Source of the DNA: Fumia sp045645505
GTDB taxonomy: Bacteria; Bacillota; Clostridia; Oscillospirales; Ruminococcaceae
Assembly: GCA_045645505.1 (NCBI GenBank)
Contig: JAZRIW010000020.1
Location: 1 to 64,000, forward strand
Reading direction: 5' to 3'
Length of the DNA: 64,000 nucleotides
In this document: one piece after another, positions 51,095 through 60,734 of the stretch
Layout of the letters: each line of letters starts with the position of its first letter
How positions within the stretch are numbered: position 1 is the first letter of the stretch
Notes under the pieces: generated by a model
The model's input: only the letters and a program-made list of their open reading frames with translations
Databases searched by the model: none
Told to the model about the DNA's origin: nothing
Program-made: the position numbers and the translations under genes

Positions 51095-53029
51095 TTATCT
51101 TATTTTTGAGCCTGCAGGGATTGAGTCATCCAAAAAGATTACTTTTACGTCATCTTCACTGCAATCGGCAGCTAAAATCATACCCTGACTTTCCTCACCG
51201 CAGAGTTTTGCGGGTTTTAAATTGGAAACCAGAATAATCTTTTTACCGATTAAATCGCAGGGTTCATACCAGTTTGCAATTCCTGAAAGCACCTGACGTT
51301 CTTTCTCACCGTCATTTACCTTTAAAACGAGGAGTTTTTTGGATTTTTTAAGCTTTTCGCAGGATACAATTTCACCGACTTTGAGTTCAACTTTCATAAA
51401 ATCTTCGATGTTTATAAGTTCTGCAATTCCTTCAGGGGCAGATTTCTGAGCCGCTTTAATCTGAGGTTCTACGATTTCTTTCTGAATTTGCTCTAACATT
51501 TTTGCTTCATCAATACGTGCAAAAAGTGCAGCAGCAGTACCTACTTTACGAGCTTTGCCTTCGCCGAATGTTGCGTTTTTAAAATCAGCATCGGGGGCAT
51601 TTATCTGCTCTAAGATTGATTTTGAAGTTGAGGGCATAAAGGGAAGAAGAGAAATTCCGATAATTCTTATAGCTTCAATCAAGTTTGAAAGCACTGTTTT
51701 AAGTCTTGGAAGTTCATTTTCATCTTTTGCAAGTGCCCATGGAGCAGTTTCATCGATATATTTATTTGAACGTTGTGCGAGCGATATAATTTTTGCAAGG
51801 GAATCTGCAGTATGGTAAGAATTCATAAGCTCAACGGTTGCTTTAAAGGTTTCATCTGCACATTTTTTAAGGTCTGCGTCCAAATCATTCTGAACTTCGG
51901 CTTTTAAAATTTCACCATCAAAATATTTATTTGCCATAGTTACAGTACGGTTTACCAAATTACCTAAAGTATTTGCAAGGTCAGAATTGTATTTTCCGAT
52001 AAAGGTTTCGTATGTGATATTTCCATCCTGAGCATAAGGCATATTGGAAAGGAGATAATATCTTACCGCATCGACACCGAAAAGACGTACAAGGTCATCA
52101 GCATAGATTACATTTCCTTTGGATTTACTCATCTTATCGGTACCGAATAAAAGCCAGGGGTGACCAAAAACCTGTTTCGGTAACGGTTCACCTAAAGCCA
52201 TCAGTATAATAGGCCAGTAAATAGTATGGAAACGCAAGATGTCTTTACCTATGATATGAACATCAGCAGGCCAGTATTTCGGATAAAGGTCGCCCTTATT
52301 TCCGTCAGGGTTATATCCTAAAGCGGTGATGTAGTTTGAAAGTGCATCAATCCATACATATATAACGTGTTTATCGTCAAATGAAACGGGAACACCCCAT
52401 TTAAAAGAACTTCTTGAAACACATAAATCCTGAAGTCCCGGTTTTAAAAAGTTATTTACCATTTCTTTTTTGCGGGATTCGGGTACGATAAAGTCAGGAT
52501 TTTCTTCGATATGTTTCATAAGTCTTTCCTGATATTTGCTCATTTTAAAGAAATATGCTTCTTCTTTTGTGGTCTGAACAGGTCTTCCACAGTCAGGACA
52601 ACAACCGTCTTTTAACTGACTTTCGGTAAAGAAGGATTCACAGGGAACACAATAAAGTCCGCTGTATTCTGATTTATAGATGTCGCCCTGGTCATAGAGC
52701 TTTTTGAAAATTTTCTGCACAGCTTCTTCGTGGTAATCGTCAGTTGTGCGGATAAATTTATCGTAAGTTGTGTCCATAGTGTCCCAGATGTTTTTAACCA
52801 TACCTGAAACGTTGTCAACATATTCTTTTGGGGTAATGTTTGCATTTTTTGCGCAATCTTCTATTTTCTGTCCGTGCTCATCTGTACCTGTGAGGAAAAA
52901 TACGTCATATCCCTGTGCTCGTTTTGAACGTGCAATTGCATCAGTTAAAACTATTTCATAAGTGTTTCCTATGTGAGGTTTTTGAGAAGTATATGCGATT
53001 GCCGTTGTAATGTAAAATTTCTCGTTCAT
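51095..53029 (-). CDS. metG: Methionyl-tRNA synthetase
   Basis: 644 residues. Class I signatures SQKPHIGNTYE (HIGH variant HIGN) and KMSKSKGN. A zinc-binding knuckle in the CP region has CVPCESFF and CCPDCGRPV. A C-terminal Trbp111-like tRNA-binding domain starts near 540 (VELKVGEIVSCEKLKKSKKLLVLKVN). It charges initiator and elongator tRNA-Met. A Met-type T-box leader precedes it, the usual control of clostridial metG. Confidence 0.97.
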   Translation of the reverse strand: MNEKFYITTAIAYTSQKPHIGNTYEIVLTDAIARSKRAQGYDVFFLTGTDEHGQKIEDCAKNANITPKEYVDNVSGMVKNIWDTMDTTYDKFIRTTDDYHEEAVQKIFKKLYDQGDIYKSEYSGLYCVPCESFFTESQLKDGCCPDCGRPVQTTKEEAYFFKMSKYQERLMKHIEENPDFIVPESRKKEMVNNFLKPGLQDLCVSRSSFKWGVPVSFDDKHVIYVWIDALSNYITALGYNPDGNKGDLYPKYWPADVHIIGKDILRFHTIYWPIILMALGEPLPKQVFGHPWLLFGTDKMSKSKGNVIYADDLVRLFGVDAVRYYLLSNMPYAQDGNITYETFIGKYNSDLANTLGNLVNRTVTMANKYFDGEILKAEVQNDLDADLKKCADETFKATVELMNSYHTADSLAKIISLAQRSNKYIDETAPWALAKDENELPRLKTVLSNLIEAIRIIGISLLPFMPSTSKSILEQINAPDADFKNATFGEGKARKVGTAAALFARIDEAKMLEQIQKEIVEPQIKAAQKSAPEGIAELINIEDFMKVELKVGEIVSCEKLKKSKKLLVLKVNDGEKERQVLSGIANWYEPCDLIGKKIILVSNLKPAKLCGEESQGMILAADCSEDDVKVIFLDDSIPAGSKIR

Positions 53030-53044
53030 AAAACCATCCTTTCA

Positions 53045-53285
53045 AAATAAAAAATCCCGTCTTCATAATGAAGACGAGATAAAATTCCCGTGGTACCACT
53101 TCAATTCACGCATAGCGCCTTATTGCCGCTGTAACAGGCGGACCTGTTGCATCTTAAAATATTCGGATGCACCATTCAGAAACCATCTTCAGCCCTGCCG
53201 TCTGCTTTTTCACACCAACCAAAAGCTCTCTTGAATCGGGGGAGGGGCATACTCTTTTCATCACAATGTTTTAATATTGATTTAA
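53045..53285 (-). promoter_or_regulatory. T-box leader of metG, specifier AUG
   Basis: The stretch upstream of metG has a stem I with distal loop GGTTGGTGTGA, the antiterminator core AGTGGTACCACGGGA (53100-53087) and a terminator CGTCTTCA / TGAAGACG with a T-run (53080-53050). On the 3' side of stem I, GATGGTTTCTGAA places the specifier ATG at 53186-53184, Met, in agreement with the gene it controls. Confidence 0.92.
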
Positions 53286-53313
53286 GTATAGCACAAAGTT
53301 TTAAATTTGTCAA

Positions 53314-54807
53314 TCACATCAAAGGTGCGAAAAGTTTTAAAAATCCTCTTATTGCCGCTTTGTACCAGGGGATTTTGCAATCGGATAACGTTATTTTTTT
53401 TGAAGCTTTCAAAATGTTTTTAAAATCGTCGTAAGCTTTATAAACTGCGGTGGATTTATACATCCAGACACCACATTCAAAATGCAGATATAAGCTTCGG
53501 TAATCAAAATTTTGTGTTCCTATTACTGCACATTCTCTGTCTGCTATTATAATTTTTGAGTGGATAAATCCGTTTTTGTATTCGTAGATATTTACGCCTG
53601 ATAAGATAAGCCTCTTATAATATGAGCGGGTTACTTCATGCACAAACCATTTATCGGCAATACCCGGGGTTATTATATTTACTTTAATTCCGCTTTTTGC
53701 TGCCAAACAAAGGGCAGTCACCATTTCATTGTCGATTATAAGGTAGGGAGTTTCGATAGAAATGCTTTCTTTAGCGGAATTTATCATATTCATATAAACA
53801 TTTTCGCCCGTTAATTCGTAGTCTATGGGAATATCGCCGAAAGGAAGTACATATCCGTCACTTGCAAAGGCAGAGGTGGGGGCATATTTTTTGTTAAATG
53901 ATTCTCCCCAGAGGTTTAAAAACATCTGTGTAAGACTTAAAACAGCTTCACCTTTTAACATAACAGAGGAATCTTTCCAGTGACCGAATCTTTCGATTTC
54001 ATTTATATACTCATCAGCCAAATTTATTCCGCCTGTAAAAGCAATATCGCCATCGATAATACAAATTTTACGATGGTCGCGGTTATTCATAAAGATATTT
54101 AAAGAGGGTAGGAAGGGATTGAAAACCTTTACCTTAATTCCGAGATTTCTTAATTTTTTATAATAAAGCTTCGGGAGTGTTTTTATACAGCCTATATCGT
54201 CATATAAAAGTCTGACTTCGACACCTTCTTTTACCTTTTCTGTAAGAATATCGAGGATTGAGTTCCACATTTTTCCTTCTTCGATTATAAAATATTCCAT
54301 AAATATAAATTTCTTTGCTCTTTTAAGTTCTTTAAGCATAACAAAAAATTGTTTTTCCCCCGGGGAGAGAAAAAGAGTTTCGGTATTCTCATAGACAGGG
54401 TATCCTACAGAATTGATATAAGAAGCTTGTTTTTTAATAAGAGGGGTTTCGTTTAACTTTAAAAGAATATCTTTGTTTTTGTCTTTAAGTGCGTTGTTTT
54501 CAATGTTATAAAGGATATTTTTAATCCGTTTTGAGGAAGGTTTTTTTCCAAAAAGAAGGTAGAATAAGCCACCCAGTACAGGTACTGTCAATATAGGAAT
54601 TATCCAGGCAATTTTATACATAGGGTTGTCCTCTTTTGAGACAATATAAAAAACTGCAAAAAGGCTTACAAGCTGACAGAAAAAATAAAAATAGACAGAG
54701 ATTTCCTGCAATTTTAAAATGCTTAAAAGGATAACCGATATTTGTAGTATTATAAGCATTGCAAAGATAAAAAGCCGTGATGTAAAAAGATGAAATATTT
54801 TTCTCAT
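53314..54807 (-). CDS. cls: Cardiolipin synthase, PLD superfamily
   Basis: About 497 residues. Two N-terminal membrane segments (about 7-50) and two HKD motifs: HRKICIIDGDIAFTGGINLADEY and HSKIIIADRECAVIGTQNFDYRS. It condenses two phosphatidylglycerols to cardiolipin. The upstream 12 codons from 54843 lack a ribosome site; GGGAGGG precedes ATG 54807. Single gene. The minus-strand stop is close to the metG leader. Confidence 0.93.
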   Translation of the reverse strand: MRKIFHLFTSRLFIFAMLIILQISVILLSILKLQEISVYFYFFCQLVSLFAVFYIVSKEDNPMYKIAWIIPILTVPVLGGLFYLLFGKKPSSKRIKNILYNIENNALKDKNKDILLKLNETPLIKKQASYINSVGYPVYENTETLFLSPGEKQFFVMLKELKRAKKFIFMEYFIIEEGKMWNSILDILTEKVKEGVEVRLLYDDIGCIKTLPKLYYKKLRNLGIKVKVFNPFLPSLNIFMNNRDHRKICIIDGDIAFTGGINLADEYINEIERFGHWKDSSVMLKGEAVLSLTQMFLNLWGESFNKKYAPTSAFASDGYVLPFGDIPIDYELTGENVYMNMINSAKESISIETPYLIIDNEMVTALCLAAKSGIKVNIITPGIADKWFVHEVTRSYYKRLILSGVNIYEYKNGFIHSKIIIADRECAVIGTQNFDYRSLYLHFECGVWMYKSTAVYKAYDDFKNILKASKKITLSDCKIPWYKAAIRGFLKLFAPLM

Positions 54808-54891
54808 AAAATCCCTCCCTTTACTTGTATGATAGCATATCAATAAGCTTTTTTAAAGTTTAAGGAAAAGATTTTACAAAACATTAAATTT

Positions 54892-55077
54892 TTATTTTTT
54901 ATTTTCAATATCAAAATCTCTCATTATTTTTACATTTTCGTCGGGAATTTCAAGTGAATCTTTTTCGCCTTTTTTAAGTTGTGTCAGCGGGAAAGTCTTA
55001 AATGTGGGTTCAAAATGCTCATCTTTTTTTATTGAGGTATTATTGCCTTCTTTACCATTTATTGATTTATTTATCAT
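54892..55077 (-). CDS. Small hydrophilic protein of unknown function
   Basis: 61 residues, highly charged, no membrane segment. AAAGGAGAATAATT directly before the ATG is a strong ribosome site and supports a real gene. The middle reads PTFKTFPLTQLKKGEKDSLEIPDENVK. I recognise no family. It diverges from the DUF1015 gene. Confidence 0.6.
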   Translation of the reverse strand: MINKSINGKEGNNTSIKKDEHFEPTFKTFPLTQLKKGEKDSLEIPDENVKIMRDFDIENKK

Positions 55078-55138
55078 AATTATTCTCCTTTAATATTTTT
55101 TATATTAATATACCTTTATAAAAAGAATATATACTTTA

Positions 55139-55167
55139 TTGAAATATATTCTTTTTTGTGGTAAAAT
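55139..55167 (+). promoter_or_regulatory. Promoter of the DUF1015 gene
   Basis: TTGAAA (55139-55144), 17-bp spacer, TAAAAT (55162-55167). Confidence 0.65.
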
Positions 55168-55198
55168 TTAAATATTGTTTTTGAAAGGAATTGTTTTT

Positions 55199-56467
55199 AT
55201 GGAGAATTTAGGATTTTATAAAGGTGATATATTGATTCCCAAAGAAAATCTTTTACAGAATTTCAGTGTAGTGGCATGTGATCAGTTTACTTCACAGCCT
55301 GAATATTGGGAAGAGGTTAAAGAAAAGGTGGGGGATAATCCTTCTGCTTATAATATAGTTTTCCCCGAAGCTTATCTTGAAAAGGTGGATTTCGAGGGAA
55401 AAATCAGTGAAATCAATTCGGCTATTGATAGTTATCTTAAAGCTCAGATTTTTGATACCTTCCCTGACAGCCTTATTTATGTTGAACGCACTTTGAAAAA
55501 CAAAAAGGTGCGTCGTGGTGTGGTAGGACTTATTGATTTAGAGTGCTATGATTATAACAAGGGCTCAGGCTCTTTGGTTCGCGCTACCGAGGGAACGGTT
55601 TTAGAGAGGATTCCGCCTCGTGTGAAGATAAGAGAAAATGCCAAAATTGAAGCTCCTCATATTCTTATTCTTATTGATGATATTGAAAAGACTGTTATTG
55701 AGCCTATGAGTGAGGATTTAGCTAATCATCATAAGCTATATGATTTTGATTTGATGATGGACGGCGGAAATATCAAAGGTTATCTTTTAGAGGATAAAGA
55801 TTATAAGAATATCAAAAAGGCACTCAAAAAATTAGGTAATAAAAAGGCTTTTGACAAAAGATACAATGTCACCGATAAAGAATTGCTTTTATATGCTGTG
55901 GGTGACGGAAATCATTCACTTGCGACTGCAAAAGAGTGCTGGAATAATCTGAAAAAGAACCTCAGTAAAAAAGAACAGAAATCTCACCCTGCACGTTTTG
56001 CACTTGTTGAGCTTAATAATCTTCACGACGAGTCACTTGAGTTTGAAGCAATTCACAGAGCTTTATTCGATGTGGATAATGAAAAATTTGTAAAAGAATT
56101 AACTGAATTTGCGGATAAAACTTCTAATGAATCTGATATTTCGCCGCAGGATATTGAGCTTGTAATCAATGGCGAAAAGAAAAATCTTACCATAAAAGCT
56201 CCGGATCACACTTTAGCTGTTGGCACAGTTCAGAATTTTATTGACAGATATATCAAAGAAAACGGAGGTAAAGTCGATTACATTCACGGGGAAGATGTAG
56301 TTTTGAGTCTTTCCCAAAAAGGTGCAGTGGGAATTTTACTTCCCGTTATGAAAAAATCAGAATTGTTTATTACAGTAATCAAAGAGGGTGCTTTGCCAAG
56401 AAAAACATTTTCAATGGGTGAAGCATGTGAAAAGAGATATTATCTTGAATGCAGGAAGATAAAATAA
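55199..56467 (+). CDS. DUF1015 domain protein
   Basis: 422 residues, one DUF1015 domain. Recognisable parts are VVACDQFTSQPEYWEEV, IYVERTL..RRGVVGLIDLE, VRATEGTVLERIPPRVKIRENA and YAVGDGNHSLATAKECW with the conserved GDGNHSLA. The family is widespread in bacteria; a role linked to serine metabolism (SerC neighbours) is sometimes suggested, but no reaction is established. AAAGGA before ATG 55199 sets the start. Single gene with promoter and terminator. Confidence 0.85.
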   Translation: MENLGFYKGDILIPKENLLQNFSVVACDQFTSQPEYWEEVKEKVGDNPSAYNIVFPEAYLEKVDFEGKISEINSAIDSYLKAQIFDTFPDSLIYVERTLKNKKVRRGVVGLIDLECYDYNKGSGSLVRATEGTVLERIPPRVKIRENAKIEAPHILILIDDIEKTVIEPMSEDLANHHKLYDFDLMMDGGNIKGYLLEDKDYKNIKKALKKLGNKKAFDKRYNVTDKELLLYAVGDGNHSLATAKECWNNLKKNLSKKEQKSHPARFALVELNNLHDESLEFEAIHRALFDVDNEKFVKELTEFADKTSNESDISPQDIELVINGEKKNLTIKAPDHTLAVGTVQNFIDRYIKENGGKVDYIHGEDVVLSLSQKGAVGILLPVMKKSELFITVIKEGALPRKTFSMGEACEKRYYLECRKIK

Positions 56468-56498
56468 AAAAAGAGTGCTATTAGCACTCTTTTTTATT
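56465..56498 (+). terminator. Terminator after DUF1015
   Basis: AAAAAGAGTGCT / AGCACTCTTTTT hairpin and T-run. Confidence 0.9.
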
Positions 56499-56555
56499 AT
56501 GGACATACATAAGCCCTTTTTTAAATCATATAGATAAGCGAAAGGGGGTTTATTT

Positions 56556-57239
56556 ATGTGGCTTCAGCTTATATCTTATTTTTTTTCTAATTTCATTTTC
56601 TTTGCATTACATCTTGACAGGCAAAATCATTTTCCCAAACCGCTTTCTCTTTCTGAGGAAAAGGAATGTTTTTTGAAGGTGCAAAACGGGGATTTGGAAG
56701 CGAGGAATAAGCTTATAGAACACAATCTGAGATTAGTGGCACATATCGTCAAGAAATATAACGTTTCGGCTAATGAACAGGAGGATTTACTTTCTATAGG
56801 CTCAATAGGGCTTATAAAAGCGGTATCCACTTTTTCTTATGATAAGGGAAGTAAATTTGCGACCTATGCGTCAAAGTGTATAGATAATGAAATACTTATG
56901 CATTTCAGAAGCCTTAAAAAGATGGGGAATGAGCTTTATATAGATGATCCGATTGAAACTGATAAAGACGGAAATCCTCTTACTTTGCTTGATTTAATTG
57001 CAGATGAGCATAATGTGGTGGATATTATAGATTTAAAGATAAAATCTGAAGAGCTTTATCGTTATGTAAAAAGCCTTGAAAAAAGAGAAAAAGAGATAAT
57101 AACATTGCGTTACGGGCTTTATGGTAAAAAGGCATTGACGCAAAGAGAAATTGCAAAGCTTTTAAAAATATCCCGTTCGTATGTAAGCAGAATAGAAAAA
57201 AAGGCACTTGAAAAATTAAAAGAACAGTTTTCAAAATGA
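56556..57239 (+). CDS. sigK: Mother-cell sporulation sigma factor SigK
   Basis: 227 residues. A hydrophobic N-terminal pro-sequence (WLQLISYFFSNFIFFALHL) precedes the mature part. Region 2 is ARNKLIEHNLRLVAHIVKKY..EDLLSIGSIGLIKAVSTF and region 4 is LTQREIAKLLKISRSYVSRIEKKALEKL. The pro-sequence, size and region 2/4 text fit SigK, not SigE. The gene is continuous, with no skin-type excision element. AAAGGGGG precedes the ATG. CATACATA near 56504 resembles a SigE -10 box, in line with known control, but I am not sure of the -35. Confidence 0.92.
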   Translation: MWLQLISYFFSNFIFFALHLDRQNHFPKPLSLSEEKECFLKVQNGDLEARNKLIEHNLRLVAHIVKKYNVSANEQEDLLSIGSIGLIKAVSTFSYDKGSKFATYASKCIDNEILMHFRSLKKMGNELYIDDPIETDKDGNPLTLLDLIADEHNVVDIIDLKIKSEELYRYVKSLEKREKEIITLRYGLYGKKALTQREIAKLLKISRSYVSRIEKKALEKLKEQFSK

Positions 57240-57266
57240 AAAAAGTCCTTAAAAAAGGACTTTTGA
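57240..57266. terminator. Bidirectional terminator after sigK
   Basis: AAAAGTCC / GGACTTTT hairpin between convergent sigK and DUF554 genes; T-runs on both strands. Confidence 0.75.
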
Positions 57267-57974
57267 AAAGTATGTGATTATTACTGCAAATATGATAGAG
57301 GGAAGTAAGTTTGCTACTTTTATTTTTTTGCCCCATATAAGATTCACGCCTACGCAGAAAATTAAAATTGAACCCGACAGTGAAAGATTTGCAAGGACTT
57401 CGGTTGTCATTAAAGGCTCGATAATTTTTGCCAAAAGAGTGATACTTCCCTGAAAAAGGAAAACGGGGATTGCTGAAAAGATACAGCCTTTTCCGAGTGA
57501 AGCAGTTATGATAAAGAGAAAAATCATATCAAGTGCGGATTTAGCTAAAAGAATGGAGTAATCTCCGTAAATTCCGTCTTTTATGGAGCCTACCACCGCC
57601 ATTGCACCGATACATACAGTAAGCGAAGAGGTTACAAAACCGTCAATGAAACGGGTATCACCTTCGCTTTTTGTTTTATTTTTAAGGAAATTTCCGAAAA
57701 TTTCTATATTTTTTTCTAAATTTAAAAGTTCTCCCAAAAGTCCTCCTAAGCAGAAAGAAACAATGAGCATCATGGTCTGACCTGTGGATATAAGTTTATC
57801 GTCTGATACTTTAAGCATACCCTCAATACAACCGCTGATACCGATAAAAAGAGTACAGAGACTGGCACCTTGTATAAGTGTTTCCCTGAAACGTTCAGGA
57901 ATTCTTTTGCCGAAGAGAAGTCCTAAACTTCCACCGAAGATAATTGCAAGACTGTTTATAATGGTACCTGTCAT
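57249..57974 (-). CDS. DUF554 membrane protein
   Basis: 241 residues with about seven membrane segments. The start MTGTIINSLAIIFGGSLGLLFGKRIPERF and QGASLCTLFIGISGC are typical of DUF554, a family of putative transporters of unknown substrate. It ends inside the sigK terminator region. The membrane protein gene 57978-58724 lies 3 bp upstream, so the two form one operon. Confidence 0.88.
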   Translation of the reverse strand: MTGTIINSLAIIFGGSLGLLFGKRIPERFRETLIQGASLCTLFIGISGCIEGMLKVSDDKLISTGQTMMLIVSFCLGGLLGELLNLEKNIEIFGNFLKNKTKSEGDTRFIDGFVTSSLTVCIGAMAVVGSIKDGIYGDYSILLAKSALDMIFLFIITASLGKGCIFSAIPVFLFQGSITLLAKIIEPLMTTEVLANLSLSGSILIFCVGVNLIWGKKIKVANLLPSIIFAVIITYFSKVLF

Positions 57975-57977
57975 ATT

Positions 57978-58724
57978 TTACTCCTTAGTAAGTATATTTT
58001 TACGATAAAGTTCTATCGTAAAGGAGATAATAAATGGGTTTATGATTGAGGAAAAAACAGCTGTAAGTAATGTTATAAAATATATTCCCAATATGGATGT
58101 AAGCATATTCGGAATTAAAAAAACAAAAATCACAGCAGGTAAAACAGAAATTAAAACTGAAAATAAAAGGTATTGTATGATATTTTTAAATGGATGCTTA
58201 AAAAATAATTTAATTCCTTTTAATATAGCTTCCGAAATTTTTATATTTTCTGTTGCGTGTGTTATAAAAATGAAATGTTTAACAGAGTCAAGTATAATAG
58301 AAATAGCTGAAAACACAATAATAAGAAGGGAAAAAAGCAAAAGCGTTAATTGCCAGTGAACAAAAAATAGCCCTGAAACAATACTTAATAAAGAAAATAT
58401 TAAACAAATTAATACCGAAAAAATGATAGTTATAAGTCCTGTTATTAAACTTAAAATACCAAATGGTAATTTTTTTAAGTTAAATCGTTCTTTGAAAGTA
58501 TATGGCCCTTCGGGAGAGGGATTGGTAAGTGCAATAATTAAAGGTAAATTGGAAAAAATGGGGATTAATACCATAAAGACGCAGGAAAGAACAGATGAAA
58601 AAATCTTAGGCATCGGTAAAAGTACTATTATCGAAAGGGGAATAAGCATTCCGTAGATTACGGCTGCTTTAAGATTAGTTTTGATATTTTTAAGTGATAC
58701 GATAATCATTTTAATAAAAGTCAT
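57978..58724 (-). CDS. Hydrophobic membrane protein of unknown family
   Basis: 248 residues, about six membrane segments arranged as three hydrophobic pairs with short loops. A polar loop after the second segment has NPSPEGPYTFKERFN. It is reminiscent of YesL/DUF624 proteins, which accompany transporters, but the match is weak. GAGGAG precedes the ATG. It diverges from gltX and shares a transcript with the DUF554 gene. Confidence 0.65.
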   Translation of the reverse strand: MTFIKMIIVSLKNIKTNLKAAVIYGMLIPLSIIVLLPMPKIFSSVLSCVFMVLIPIFSNLPLIIALTNPSPEGPYTFKERFNLKKLPFGILSLITGLITIIFSVLICLIFSLLSIVSGLFFVHWQLTLLLFSLLIIVFSAISIILDSVKHFIFITHATENIKISEAILKGIKLFFKHPFKNIIQYLLFSVLISVLPAVIFVFLIPNMLTSILGIYFITLLTAVFSSIINPFIISFTIELYRKNILTKE

Positions 58725-58791
58725 AACAACTCCTCCTGATTTAAAATTCTATCACAGTTTTAAAGAAAACACAATTCATTTTTGAGACTTC

Positions 58792-58820
58792 TTGACAATA
58801 TTTTGAAAAAGCAGTAAAAT
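58792..58820 (+). promoter_or_regulatory. Sigma-A promoter of gltX
   Basis: TTGACA (58792-58797), 17-bp spacer, TAAAAT (58815-58820). Confidence 0.8.
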
Positions 58821-58857
58821 TAATGACGATAATAAATATCTCTGGAGGTAAAGATAA

Positions 58858-60315
58858 ATGGATTTTAAAACCGTAAGAACAAGATTTGCACCCAGTCCTA
58901 CAGGTTATATGCATATCGGTAATCTTCGTACAGCACTTTTTACTTATTTGCTCGCTAAAAAGAATGATGGTAAATTTATTTTGCGTATCGAGGATACTGA
59001 CCAGGAACGTTATGTTGAGGGTGCTGTAGATATTATATACAAAACTCTTCGACGTACAGGTCTTACATGGGATGAAGGCCCTGATATCGGTGGTCCTGTT
59101 GGCCCTTATGTTCAGAGTGAACGTATGGGAATGTTTAAGGAATATGCTTTAAAACTTGTTGAAAGCGGACATGCTTATTATTGTTTCTGTGACAAGGACC
59201 GTCTTGAGGAAGTGCGTAAAATTCAGCAGGCTTCGGGAATTGCTCCTAAATATGACGGACATTGTCGCAATCTTTCCAAAGATGAGGTTGAAGAAAAGCT
59301 TAAAGCAGGAATACCTTATGTTATTCGTCAGAAGTGTCCTACAGAAGGTACAACTACTTTCCATGACGAGGTTTTTGGTGATATTACTGTTGAAAATGCT
59401 GTACTTGACGACCAGATTTTAATTAAAGCTGACGGTATGCCCACATATAACTTTGCTAATGTTGTAGATGACCACACTATGGGTATTACACATGTTGTAA
59501 GAGGTAATGAGTATCTTTCTTCCACACCTAAATATAATCTTCTTTATGAGGCATTTGGTTGGGAGATACCGATGTATATCCATGTTTCTCCTGTTATGAA
59601 AAATGCTACTGAGAAACTTTCAAAGCGTAATGGTGACGCATCATTTGAAGATTTGGCAGCAAAGGGATACCTTGATGAAGCAATTGTAAATTATATTGCC
59701 CTTTTGGGTTGGGCTCCCAAAAATGAAAATGAAATTTTCACTATGGACGAGCTTATAAAAGAATTTGATGTCAAGGGAATTTCAAAATCCCCTGCAATTT
59801 TTGATACACAGAAATTAAAGGCTATAAACGGAGAGTATATAAGAAAGCTCACTACTGAGAAATTTATCGAATATGCAACTCCTTATATCCGTGAGACCTG
59901 TAAACGTGAGGATATTGATATGAAGCTTATGGCTGAGCTTTTACAGCCACGTACCGAGCTTTTTACCGATATTCCTGAGCAGGTTGATTTTATCGATAAT
60001 CTTCCTGATTATGATATTGAGATGTACACTCATAAGAAGATGAAAACTGATTCCGAGAATTCACTTGAAGCTTTAAAACAGATTGTTCCCGTTTTAAAAG
60101 AGGTTTCTGAGTGGACAATGGAAAATATCCATAATGCACTTTTTGGTTTGATTGAAAAACTGGAAGTTAAAAACGGAAGAATTTTATGGCCTTTGCGTGT
60201 TGCAGTTTCAGGTAAACAATTTACCCCCGGTGGCGGTGTTGAACTTGCTGAAATATTAGGAAAAGACGAAACCTTAAAACGTATTGAAAAAGGTATAGAA
60301 AAACTTTCAAAATAG
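58858..60315 (+). CDS. gltX: Glutamyl-tRNA synthetase
   Basis: 485 residues. Class I signatures RFAPSPTGYMHIGNLRTALF and KLSKRNGD, plus the Glu-binding region RIEDTDQERYVEGAVDII. The anticodon-binding domain fills the last third. Because gatCAB is present and no glnS is seen in the window, the enzyme probably also charges tRNA-Gln with Glu (inference). TCTGGAGG lies before the ATG. A strong terminator follows. Confidence 0.97.
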   Translation: MDFKTVRTRFAPSPTGYMHIGNLRTALFTYLLAKKNDGKFILRIEDTDQERYVEGAVDIIYKTLRRTGLTWDEGPDIGGPVGPYVQSERMGMFKEYALKLVESGHAYYCFCDKDRLEEVRKIQQASGIAPKYDGHCRNLSKDEVEEKLKAGIPYVIRQKCPTEGTTTFHDEVFGDITVENAVLDDQILIKADGMPTYNFANVVDDHTMGITHVVRGNEYLSSTPKYNLLYEAFGWEIPMYIHVSPVMKNATEKLSKRNGDASFEDLAAKGYLDEAIVNYIALLGWAPKNENEIFTMDELIKEFDVKGISKSPAIFDTQKLKAINGEYIRKLTTEKFIEYATPYIRETCKREDIDMKLMAELLQPRTELFTDIPEQVDFIDNLPDYDIEMYTHKKMKTDSENSLEALKQIVPVLKEVSEWTMENIHNALFGLIEKLEVKNGRILWPLRVAVSGKQFTPGGGVELAEILGKDETLKRIEKGIEKLSK

Positions 60316-60336
60316 TTGTAAAGGTTTTCGCTTTAC

Positions 60337-60371
60337 AAAAAGCCGTGCCTTATAGGAACGGCTTTTTTTGG
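60337..60371 (+). terminator. Terminator of gltX
   Basis: AAAAGCCGT / ACGGCTTTTTTT hairpin with T-run. Confidence 0.85.
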
Positions 60372-60379
60372 AAAAAGTA

Positions 60380-60417
60380 TTATCGTTATGAATCGTACAA
60401 AAAAGGAATAACGATAA
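60380..60417. repeat. 10-bp perfect inverted repeat
   Basis: TTATCGTTAT (60380-60389) and ATAACGATAA (60408-60417) with 18 nt between. It lies between the gltX terminator and a decayed ferredoxin gene, and may be an operator or a relic. Confidence 0.5.
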
Positions 60418-60433
60418 GAAATGGTATGGAGTT

Positions 60434-60734
60434 TTGATAAATATTATAGATAAAAAAGACTGTAACGGCTGCGGTGCATGTGCTGATAGTTGTCCTTTGA
60501 ACCGTATTACTATGACTTATGATGATGAAGGTTTTTTTATATCCTTTAATTGACAGTAATGTATGTGTAAACTGTAACAAATGTCAGGAAATCTGTCCCG
60601 TAAACAACCCTGAATTAAATGAAGAGCTTTTTAATAAATATGCTCCGGTTACTTTTAGGGTACGCCTTGAAAAGTTTTTAAGAAATCTTTTTGCCAAACT
60701 TGGTATTTATTATAAGATAAAAAGAGGAAAGTAA
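60434..60734 (+). pseudogene. Decayed FrhB-type protein: 2x[4Fe-4S] ferredoxin domain with frameshift
   Basis: The frame from TTG 60434 gives NIIDKKDCNGCGACADSCPL, a 4Fe-4S motif, and stops after YDDEGFF. One base later the text continues as LYPLIDSNVCVNCNKCQEICPVNN, a second cluster. Removing one T from the T-run at about 60531-60537 restores a single protein. It then jumps to a short basic tail and stops at 60734. The family (coenzyme F420 hydrogenase beta-like proteins) has over 300 residues, so the middle is also deleted. The last base abuts azlC. Confidence 0.72.

Noticed and set aside
56556..57239. Skin-type element interrupting sigK
   Set aside because: The sigma factor reads continuously from pro-sequence to region 4 and no recombinase is near.
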